Of a DNA stretch of 35,762 bases, positions 29,448-35,762 are shown piece by piece. The translations under genes and the position numbers were made by a program. Location: the IMG/VR virus record IMGVR_UViG_3300024518_002327, positions 1 to 35,762 of that record, one strand, 5' to 3'. The notes beneath the pieces are model-generated. The model had not been told where the DNA came from. It searched no databases and was given only the letters and a program-made list of their open reading frames with translations. How positions within the stretch are numbered: the first letter of the stretch is position 1; the number at the start of each line of letters is the position of its first letter. Source of the DNA: a virus.

Positions 29448-30422
29448 ATGCCAAGAGACTGGTTTCACGCTGGAGGAGATTGGAACTCCAATACAGAGTC
29501 ATGGGAAGGAGAGGCTGATTTTCCAGCTAAAGCAGATTTAACTTTAACAGGACAATCTGTTACAAGAAGTCAGGGTACAAGTTATAGTCCTGCATCTGGA
29601 TCTACTTCTATTATAACGGATTATTCGTGGGATTTAGTTTCTAGCTCATGGAATGATATTGTAGGGACTTGGGCTTCCCCAAGCATTACCCCACCAGGTG
29701 TTTCAGTAGGTACATTAATAAGTATAACAAACGGAACTATAACTCTTTCCTCTTCTGCTCCATCTTTTGGTACAGATTATATATTTAAGCCTTCTTCAGC
29801 TTCTTTAAAAAGTAATATATCTCTTAATACTTGGGAAAGTTATGGTGGTGATTGGGCATCAGCTACTGATTATTGGGAACAAGGATTTGATCCTTCAGTT
29901 GCGGTTGGTAGCTCACATATTCCCGGCGTTGCTACCATGGAGATTTCCAAATCCTACGAGTGGAACTCTTATACTGGGGCTTGGTCAACAGGAACATATT
30001 CATGGGATGATCCACCTAGTACGTTTGCCGCCCCTACGGTTACTATAGGGGAAAATATTTCTCCGGGTGTTAATACTTTAACACTTACTAGCGTAGCTCC
30101 AGATATAGATATTATGCGGTTGACTTATGTTCCATCCGCGTCAATGACGACTACGCTTCATGTTCCATATGCAATTGCTGGACACTTTGCTATAGTTGAT
30201 TCAGGATCTTTGAGTCTAAATCCAGATAAGATTATTTGGAATAATTATGTAGGTGATTGGGATTCAGCTACTGATGCATGGGATTCTTTTGTTGATACCA
30301 GACCTAGCGTTGGTCAAACACATAGTTATGATCCGGCTACTGGTGAATTAGTATTAACAGGACAACAACCTGATGGCCAGCATAGAGCACCTAAATTTAA
30401 ACCATCAATACAGATAATATAA
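29448..30422 (+). CDS. Trp-triad repeat protein, probable virion protein, 324 residues
   Basis: All 15 tryptophans lie in five triads of exact spacing W-x6-W-x6-W: residues 5/12/19, 61/68/75, 129/136/143, 172/179/186 and 264/271/278. Three repeats share the consensus W-(E/N)-x-Y-x-G-(D/A)-W-x-S-x-T-x-x-W. Linkers of about 40-80 residues are Thr/Ser/Gly-rich beta segments (for example ITNGTITLSSSAPSFGTDY). No signal peptide or Cys. It follows the halogenase by 14 bases and precedes a small gene and the portal, in the late virion block. It is likely a fibre or surface protein. The regular Trp grid could stack or bind sugars, or be the target of the adjoining halogenase and oxygenases; that link is hypothesis. 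Confidence 0.7.
   Translation: MPRDWFHAGGDWNSNTESWEGEADFPAKADLTLTGQSVTRSQGTSYSPASGSTSIITDYSWDLVSSSWNDIVGTWASPSITPPGVSVGTLISITNGTITLSSSAPSFGTDYIFKPSSASLKSNISLNTWESYGGDWASATDYWEQGFDPSVAVGSSHIPGVATMEISKSYEWNSYTGAWSTGTYSWDDPPSTFAAPTVTIGENISPGVNTLTLTSVAPDIDIMRLTYVPSASMTTTLHVPYAIAGHFAIVDSGSLSLNPDKIIWNNYVGDWDSATDAWDSFVDTRPSVGQTHSYDPATGELVLTGQQPDGQHRAPKFKPSIQII
29460..30281 (+). repeat. Five W-x6-W-x6-W coding repeats
   Basis: Triads are encoded at 29460-29504, 29628-29672, 29832-29876, 29961-30005 and 30237-30281. Each spans 15 codons with Trp at codons 1, 8 and 15. Spacing between triads is irregular (56, 68, 43 and 92 residues between first Trp positions). The DNA copies are diverged, so the pattern is kept at protein level. 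Confidence 0.8.
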
Positions 30423-30577
30423 TGAAGAGTAATGAAACTAAATATCAATGGAAAGAATTAGCATATAAGATTGATCCAGAACTAACTGCTCCTGTTGTTA
30501 CTTATGAGTTTGATAATGGGAATAGATTGTTTTATAAGGAAAAGAAAAGGAATAAGTATGGAACTAGAAAAGGGTAA
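30422..30577 (+). CDS. Hypothetical protein, 51 residues
   Basis: ATG 30422 overlaps the previous stop (TAATG) and the frame ends at TAA 30577. The product MKSNETKYQWKELAYKIDPE continues with LTAPVVTYEFDNGNRLFYKE and a basic end. No family is recognised. It overlaps the next gene by 20 bases. Confidence 0.55.
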   Translation: MKSNETKYQWKELAYKIDPELTAPVVTYEFDNGNRLFYKEKKRNKYGTRKG

Positions 30578-30884
30578 TACGTTTATAGCTTCGGATCATG
30601 CTATTGCCAAGAATGTTGCGGAACATCTTGAAAAGAAATATCCGGGGTGGCTATGGGCAGTTAATACTATGGATGGTGTAGTTACTGTAAAGTCAATGAA
30701 GCTCTCAGGTAATTGGGGATTTGTATTGCATGAAGACAAAATTGATAATGATTATAGAACTGTAACTATGGCTGGTGGAGAGATATTGGAAAGATATAGA
30801 CAGCATAGAAGTAAGTTTAATGAAGATAAATACATGGATCTTGATATGGATTATAAAGGTCAACTTAACGGAGATAGAAGTTAA
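30558..30884 (+). CDS. Hypothetical protein before the portal, 108 residues
   Basis: The frame is open from 30495, but ATG 30558 with AAGGA about 8 nt upstream gives the better start (MELEKGNTFIASDHAIAKNV). The product has an alpha/beta look with YPGWLWAVNTMDGVVTVKSM and an acidic C-terminus (KYMDLDMDYKGQ). It shares its last base with the portal ATG. It is likely head- or connector-associated by position only. Confidence 0.65.
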   Translation: MELEKGNTFIASDHAIAKNVAEHLEKKYPGWLWAVNTMDGVVTVKSMKLSGNWGFVLHEDKIDNDYRTVTMAGGEILERYRQHRSKFNEDKYMDLDMDYKGQLNGDRS

Positions 30885-33079
30885 TGTCATTAATTGATCC
30901 ACAACCACCTTTAGAGGGCGCAGATCTTCCACCTGATTCAGGTATAGAAGATCCTGAGTCTGAAGAAGGGAAAACTGAAGATAAATGGTTAAGGATTGCA
31001 AGACAAGCATATGAAAGCTCTTCTGACTGGGTAGATGCTAATTTAAGATTCCAATGGGATAAAAGCTTATCCTTATTTAATAGCAATCATCCACCAGGTT
31101 CTAAATACAATACGGAAGCTTACGCAAAAAGATCCAAGTTTTTTAGACCAAAGACCAGAACAGCTGTGCGTAACTTGCAGTCTGCTATGTCTGTGGCATT
31201 CTTCACTAATGATGATGTAGTTAGTGTAAATGCTAGAAACTCTAATGATCCATTACAAGCTGCAGCAGCTTTAGTAGATCAGGCTATTCTTCAATATAGA
31301 TTAACTAATACTATACCATGGTTTCAAACTATGACTGCAGCTATGCAGGATGCGGCTGTTCAAGGTGTTTGTATATCTCATCAATATTGGGATTTTGAAC
31401 AAAAGGAAGAAAGATATATAGAAGTTGATGAAAAGGATGCTCCTGTTGTGGATATGCAGGGTAATCCTATAGTGCAAAAGCAACTTACATCACTTAATGA
31501 TAAGCCTGTTATAGAATTAATCTCTCCAGAGAATATAAGAATAGATCCTGCGGCTGATTGGGCAGACCCTATACATTCTTCACCTTATGTAATACATCTA
31601 ATTCCTATGTTTATACAAGATGTAATTCAAAAGATGGATGATGAAGAGTGGAAGTATCTTGATCCAAATGTACTGTTAGAGGTAGAAGATAGAGAGAATG
31701 ACAACGCTACCAGACTAACTAGAGATGAGCCAAGAATGGATCCTCTTGATAATAGTTCTGGTTATGGAGAGATAACTGATTATAAAATAACTTGGATACA
31801 TAAGAATGTAATAAGAAAGGACGGAATTGATTGGTGTTTCTTTACTGCAGGTACTGAACATTTACTTACTGATCCAAAGCCATTGCTTGAAATGTATCCA
31901 TGGCTTAAAGAGAGTGAAAGACCCTATGTTATGGGTTATGCAAATATAGAAGCTCACAAAGTATATCCTTCTGGTACTGTTGAGCTGACTCAGGAACTTC
32001 AAGCAGCTGCAAATGATATATGGAATCAAAGATTCGATAATGTCAAGCTTGCTATGAATAAAAGATATCATATCAGAAGGGATAGGAATATTGATCTAGA
32101 TGCTTTATTTAGATCTGTTCCTGGCGGTGCAGTTGAGATGGATGATCCTGATACAGATGTTAGGATTGTTGAGACTAGAGATGTAACCGGTTCTGCTTAT
32201 GCTGAACAAGATAGAATAAATATGGACTTTGATGAACTTCAGGGAAACTTCTCAACATCTACGGTTCAGGGCGCTAGAAGCCTTAATGAGACAGTAGGTG
32301 GCATGAACTTGCTTGCTGGTAATAGCTCTACTCTAACTGAATATGTATTGAGGACATTTTCGGAATCATGGGTAGAAAAGGTATTGAATCAATTACTTAG
32401 ACTTGAACAGTACTATGAGACAGATGAAGTAATATTATCTGTAGCTGGACAGGCAGCACAGAATAAGTTTAAGTTTGATATTGATCCATTAATGGATGAC
32501 TTACTAAGGCAAGAAGTATTACTTAAGGTTAATGTTGGTATAAATGCAACAGATCCTATGCGTAAGATACAGAGTTTAATGATGGGTATAACAAGTTTAG
32601 CAGAACTTCCAGGAGTTGTACAAACATTAAATGTTCCAGAGATAGTAAAGGAAGTATTCGGTCATCTTGGATTTAAGGATGGATCTAGATTTATTAATAT
32701 GGAAGCGGATCCACAGGTTGCTGAACTTCAAGAACAATTACAACAAATGCAACAATTAATAGAAACAAAGCAAATGGAATCTCAAACTAGGATGGAAGTT
32801 GAGACTCTTAAACAAAAGGGTGATGCTGCTGTTGCCAGTATAAAAGCAGGGGCAGATGTAAGGATAGCCCAAATGAGATCAGAACTTGAATATCTAGAGA
32901 TTCAGTTGAAACAATCGGATACTGAGACTAGAAGAGGTGAATTAATGTTACAAAGAGATGCACTTGTAAATCAGATTGCAGAGAGTGAAATTCAGAGGCA
33001 ATCTGAGATGGTTGAGGAAGGACCTGTAGGCGTGATGGCTCGTGATGATTACGCACAGATCCCATATGCGGTAGGTTAA
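30884..33079 (+). CDS. Portal protein (P22-type), 731 residues
   Basis: The portal ring through which DNA enters the head. The sequence has the usual portal layout: an acidic N-terminus, an ANLRFQWDKSLSLF helix, FFRPKTRTAVRNLQSAM, an EL-I-S-P-E-N-I-R-I-D-P segment (about 206-216), a stem region with VPGGAVEMDD, and a long Gln-rich coiled C-terminus (PQVAELQEQLQQMQQLIETK, about 607-700). Length fits P22-type portals, which end in long helical barrels. It is followed by scaffold and capsid genes in the standard order. The call is strong. Confidence 0.88.
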   Translation: MSLIDPQPPLEGADLPPDSGIEDPESEEGKTEDKWLRIARQAYESSSDWVDANLRFQWDKSLSLFNSNHPPGSKYNTEAYAKRSKFFRPKTRTAVRNLQSAMSVAFFTNDDVVSVNARNSNDPLQAAAALVDQAILQYRLTNTIPWFQTMTAAMQDAAVQGVCISHQYWDFEQKEERYIEVDEKDAPVVDMQGNPIVQKQLTSLNDKPVIELISPENIRIDPAADWADPIHSSPYVIHLIPMFIQDVIQKMDDEEWKYLDPNVLLEVEDRENDNATRLTRDEPRMDPLDNSSGYGEITDYKITWIHKNVIRKDGIDWCFFTAGTEHLLTDPKPLLEMYPWLKESERPYVMGYANIEAHKVYPSGTVELTQELQAAANDIWNQRFDNVKLAMNKRYHIRRDRNIDLDALFRSVPGGAVEMDDPDTDVRIVETRDVTGSAYAEQDRINMDFDELQGNFSTSTVQGARSLNETVGGMNLLAGNSSTLTEYVLRTFSESWVEKVLNQLLRLEQYYETDEVILSVAGQAAQNKFKFDIDPLMDDLLRQEVLLKVNVGINATDPMRKIQSLMMGITSLAELPGVVQTLNVPEIVKEVFGHLGFKDGSRFINMEADPQVAELQEQLQQMQQLIETKQMESQTRMEVETLKQKGDAAVASIKAGADVRIAQMRSELEYLEIQLKQSDTETRRGELMLQRDALVNQIAESEIQRQSEMVEEGPVGVMARDDYAQIPYAVG

Positions 33080-33411
33080 TGTCAGATTTTTATAATCCTG
33101 AAGACCTTACTGCAGAAGAATTAATAAAAAGAGTAAAGGTCTCTAATAAAACTAGAGATTTTGTAAGAACATCCACCGGATTAGCATTGTTTTCAAGGGC
33201 TACTACTGAATATAAATCAGCTATTAGAGAATTGCAAATGATGTCTATAGATGGATGGAGGGGTTCCTCGGAAGAGGAATTAACTAAATACCGCGCTATA
33301 TCAAATAGCCTCGCTACCCCATTAAAGCTTTTGTATTGGCTGGATGCGATAATATCTGATGGCGATAATGCTGAGGTTCTTTCTAGATATAAGAATGCGG
33401 GGGAAATATAG
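33079..33411 (+). CDS. Small head-module protein, 110 residues
   Basis: ATG 33079 overlaps the portal stop by one base. The protein is helical (MSDFYNPEDLTAEELIKRVK; TSTGLALFSRATTEYKSAIRELQMM; LKLLYWLDAIIS). No family is recognised. Located between portal and scaffold, it could be a head-completion or scaffold-related protein. Confidence 0.65.
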   Translation: MSDFYNPEDLTAEELIKRVKVSNKTRDFVRTSTGLALFSRATTEYKSAIRELQMMSIDGWRGSSEEELTKYRAISNSLATPLKLLYWLDAIISDGDNAEVLSRYKNAGEI

Positions 33412-33422
33412 AGGTAAACAAT

Positions 33423-34475
33423 ATGGTTGATAATGAAGCTACCCAAGAAACGGATGCTACTGAACAACAAATGCAAGATGGTTTCGTAGAAGAACCGCAG
33501 GAAGAATCTGTTGAAGAAGAGTATCTTTCTCCTAGAGAACAAAAGATGCGAGAGATTGTAGCATTAAGAGAGAAAGAAGAATTAGGTGAAGATGTAGAAG
33601 CTAAGTCTTACTCTGATCATGAAGAAGAAGCGGAAGCAATAGAAGAAACACCTATACCTGATGCACCTATTTGGGAGCAAGAAGGTAGATGGTATACCAA
33701 GATAAAAGTAGATGGTGAGGAAGTATCAGTACCATTTGAAGATCTGAAATCTTCTCACCAAAAAGATAAGGCGTCACAAAAACGCTTTGAAGATGCAGCA
33801 GACTACGGAAGAAAAATCCAGGCTCGTGAAGAGCAGTTGAATGCATATGTAAATGAGTTGAAGAAGTATGAATCTTCTCAAAATAAACCGCCAGCCCAAA
33901 GGGAAGCGGCAACACAGAGTAATAATGAAGAACTTGTAAAAGCATATCATGATGCTCTGTATTCAGATGATGCAGCTAAGGCTGCAGAATTATTTAAAAC
34001 CTTGACTAATAGTGGGCGTAGTGAACCTGCCACCCAAAATGTTGAAGAGGTTGTAAACAAGGTCTTAGGAAAGGCCATGGCGCAAAGACAAGCGGAGCAA
34101 GAAAGGCAGCAAAGATGGGCCTATAATAAATCTCTCGAAGATGCTATTCTTGAGTTTCAAGATAAGTACCCTGATATAGCTGGGGTTCCTGAGCTTCGTG
34201 CAATTGCAGATAATCAGACAGTTACCCTAATGGATGAGAATCCAAATTGGACACCAAGTCAGACTATTAATGCAGCTGCTGAGTATACGCGTAAGTGGGT
34301 ATCTGAAAACACTCAGAATGCTCGCGACAATACTAGGGTTGTACGCAAGCAAAGAATTGTAAAGCAACCTAAATCGGCTCGTGCCACTTCTGTACCGCCA
34401 GAGGAAGAAGTATTTCCAACGGCTCCTGCTGATATAATAGCAGAAATGAAGAGGTCACGCGGCCAAGTATTATAA
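33423..34475 (+). CDS. Scaffolding-like protein, 350 residues
   Basis: The N-terminal 85 residues are very acidic (EPQEESVEEEYL, EEEAEAIEET), followed by WYTKIKVDGEEVSVPFEDLK and long charged helices (QKRFEDAADYGRKIQAREEQ; QRQAEQERQQRWAYNKSLED). The C-terminus is basic (RVVRKQRIVKQPKSARA), as expected for a scaffold that contacts the coat protein. It is placed directly between portal and major capsid genes. The call is from composition and position. Confidence 0.8.
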   Translation: MVDNEATQETDATEQQMQDGFVEEPQEESVEEEYLSPREQKMREIVALREKEELGEDVEAKSYSDHEEEAEAIEETPIPDAPIWEQEGRWYTKIKVDGEEVSVPFEDLKSSHQKDKASQKRFEDAADYGRKIQAREEQLNAYVNELKKYESSQNKPPAQREAATQSNNEELVKAYHDALYSDDAAKAAELFKTLTNSGRSEPATQNVEEVVNKVLGKAMAQRQAEQERQQRWAYNKSLEDAILEFQDKYPDIAGVPELRAIADNQTVTLMDENPNWTPSQTINAAAEYTRKWVSENTQNARDNTRVVRKQRIVKQPKSARATSVPPEEEVFPTAPADIIAEMKRSRGQVL

Positions 34476-34496
34476 CTTCAAACAGGAGGTAGTAAA

Positions 34497-35462
34497 ATGG
34501 CTGGACAAGTATGGTCAGTAAACACCTCCGGTGGTTATATGTATGCCTTAAATCTCAGCCGTCAGTTGAGAATGGCAGTACAGCCAATTGTCAAATTCAG
34601 ACAATTCTGTGATGTCAAAGATGCAGCCCATCAAGGGTTACATCGAGGTGATACATTCCATTGGAACGTGTTCAGCGATGTTGGTACTCAAGGTGCCACA
34701 CTCGTTGAAACCAATACTATACCTGAAACTTCATTCACTATTTCTCAGGGAACAATGACGATTACGGAAGCTGGTAACAGTGTACCGTGGACGGGCAAGT
34801 TAGACGATCTCTCTGAGCAACCAGTGGCAGAAGTCATTCGGAAAGTATTGAAAACAGATGCAAAGAAGGCGTTCGATAACTTAGCAGCTACTCAGTTTAA
34901 CTCAGCAGCATTGCGCGTAGTACCTACTGCTGGTACTAGCACAACGGCTATAACGTTAACAACGAATGGCACCGCTACTTTAACTAACAATGTAGCGTTA
35001 GGTAAAGAGCATGTTAAACTTATCGTGGACACCATGAAAGAGCGTAATATTCCCGCTTATACAGGCGATGACTATTATTCAATTGCATGGCCTTCAACGT
35101 ATCGAACCTTAAAGAATGATCTGGAAACCCTTAAGTCTTATGTTGACCAAGGATTCCGAATGATTATGAATGGTGAGATAGGTAGGTATGAGGGAGTACG
35201 TTTTGTTGAACAAACGCATAAAGCTAAGGGTAGTATCGGTACTGCTGGTACTGCTTGGACTAATGCTACGTCTGACTGGGCGTTATTCTTTGGAGAAGAT
35301 ACTGTTGCTGAAGCGGTTGCTGTACCAGAGGAAATCAGGGGCAAAATCCCAGGTGACTTTGGTCGTGATCGTGGAATCGCCTGGTACTATCTAGGTGGCT
35401 TCGGTATTGTTCACACACAAGCAGCCCAGTCACGAATCGTGATTTGGGATAGCGCAGCTTAA
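34497..35462 (+). CDS. Major capsid protein, N4-gp56 type, 321 residues
   Basis: AGGAGG lies about 8 nt before ATG 34497, a strong site suiting a highly made protein. The N-terminus MAGQVWSVNTSGGYMYALNL leads into a KFRQFCDVKDAAHQGLHRGDTFHWN segment, then SFTISQGTMTITEAGNSVPW, WPSTYRTLKNDLE and GEIGRYEGVRFVEQT. These match the N4-gp56 family of HK97-fold capsid proteins. Base use here is more G+C-rich than nearby genes, consistent with high expression. Confidence 0.9.
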   Translation: MAGQVWSVNTSGGYMYALNLSRQLRMAVQPIVKFRQFCDVKDAAHQGLHRGDTFHWNVFSDVGTQGATLVETNTIPETSFTISQGTMTITEAGNSVPWTGKLDDLSEQPVAEVIRKVLKTDAKKAFDNLAATQFNSAALRVVPTAGTSTTAITLTTNGTATLTNNVALGKEHVKLIVDTMKERNIPAYTGDDYYSIAWPSTYRTLKNDLETLKSYVDQGFRMIMNGEIGRYEGVRFVEQTHKAKGSIGTAGTAWTNATSDWALFFGEDTVAEAVAVPEEIRGKIPGDFGRDRGIAWYYLGGFGIVHTQAAQSRIVIWDSAA

Positions 35463-35474
35463 GGGGGGTATATT

Positions 35475-35762
35475 ATGAGTTATTCACAAGCATTAATGAC
35501 CACCTATAGCTACGGTCATGAAAACGATATGGGTGATGGAACTGCACTTGATTGGAGTTTCAAAGGCCCAACTGGTAAACAAGGAATGCTTATTGATATA
35601 GGCTTGCATGTTACCGAAACGTTTGCATGTGATGCAACAGAAGCCGCTATTCAGATAGGAACTTCTTTAGATCCTGATGCGTATGGCAAGCTGAACATCA
35701 CAGATGGAACAGCGTTGACTAACTGCTTTAACGTCCAAGATGATACTAATGCGATCATAATC
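35475..35762 (+). CDS. Head-module protein cut by the window edge
   Basis: AAGGGGGG precedes ATG 35475, and 96 codons are open to the end of the window. The product starts MSYSQALMTTYSYGHENDMG and has a beta-rich, Asp/Thr-rich sequence with GKQGMLIDIGLHVTETFACD. It follows the capsid gene by 12 bases and could be a decoration or minor capsid protein. No family is recognised from the visible part. Confidence 0.75.
   Translation, partial: MSYSQALMTTYSYGHENDMGDGTALDWSFKGPTGKQGMLIDIGLHVTETFACDATEAAIQIGTSLDPDAYGKLNITDGTALTNCFNVQDDTNAIII

Noticed and set aside
1-35762. CRISPR arrays, insertion sequences, tRNA and rRNA genes
   Set aside because: No regular spacer-repeat array, transposase motif, inverted-repeat-bounded element or tRNA/rRNA core was seen on either strand.

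Overview
The window is part of the genome of a tailed double-stranded DNA bacteriophage, apparently an uncultured one with low G+C and dense, overlapping genes. The evidence is a large terminase, a P22-type portal, a scaffold-like protein and an N4-gp56-type major capsid protein, together with a T7 gp4-type primase-helicase, a T4-type lysozyme and tail-fibre/adhesin genes. A Gram-negative host is suggested by a phage-encoded lipoprotein, a secreted beta-barrel-like protein and coiled-coil membrane proteins of spanin/holin type. The accessory genes (peptide deformylase, IscA-like Fe-S carrier, 2-oxoglutarate oxygenases, flavin halogenase) resemble those known from marine phages, so an aquatic origin is likely but inferred.

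Region 1 (1-10,213) is transcribed leftward, probably from a TTGACA/TAAAGT promoter at 10,185-10,213. Reading from that promoter it holds an 85-residue protein, a 490-nt gene-free and hairpin-rich stretch (candidate structured RNA), a 185-residue unknown protein, a second structured gap of about 180 nt, tiny membrane peptides, a Cys-rich protein and several unknown proteins. Then come a MoxR-type AAA ATPase, a DUF3150-like protein and a metallopeptidase/VWA protein, two more unknowns, an AT-rich repeat patch (possible origin), the primase-helicase, an FkbM methyltransferase and the start of a PD-(D/E)XK-type nuclease cut by the window edge.

Region 2 (10,214-10,490) is the divergent control region, with an extended -10 promoter and a second TTGGTC/TATAAT candidate facing right.

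Region 3 (10,491 to the end) is one rightward, almost gap-free late block. It starts with many very small basic proteins, peptide deformylase and a small-terminase-like protein. A lysis/envelope segment follows: lysozyme, secreted and membrane proteins, a DUF6356-like protein, the IscA-like protein and a lipoprotein. After a Gln/Pro-rich protein and the large terminase comes a fibre/modification segment: a tail-fibre protein, an MptE-like DUF115 protein, a SAM methyltransferase, two more fibre proteins, and two paralogous glycine-rich adhesins flanking a Cys-rich peptide and a fibre-assembly-like protein. Three tandem 2OG-Fe(II) oxygenases and a compact tryptophan-halogenase-family enzyme lead directly into a protein whose 15 tryptophans all lie in five exact W-x6-W-x6-W triads. 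The head module (portal, small protein, scaffold, capsid, one cut gene) closes the window.

The most notable candidates for something undescribed are the oxygenase/halogenase/Trp-triad-protein cassette, where the enzymes may modify a virion protein, and the structured noncoding RNA pair in the leftward operon. Functional calls rest on motifs read by eye; no database search was run.
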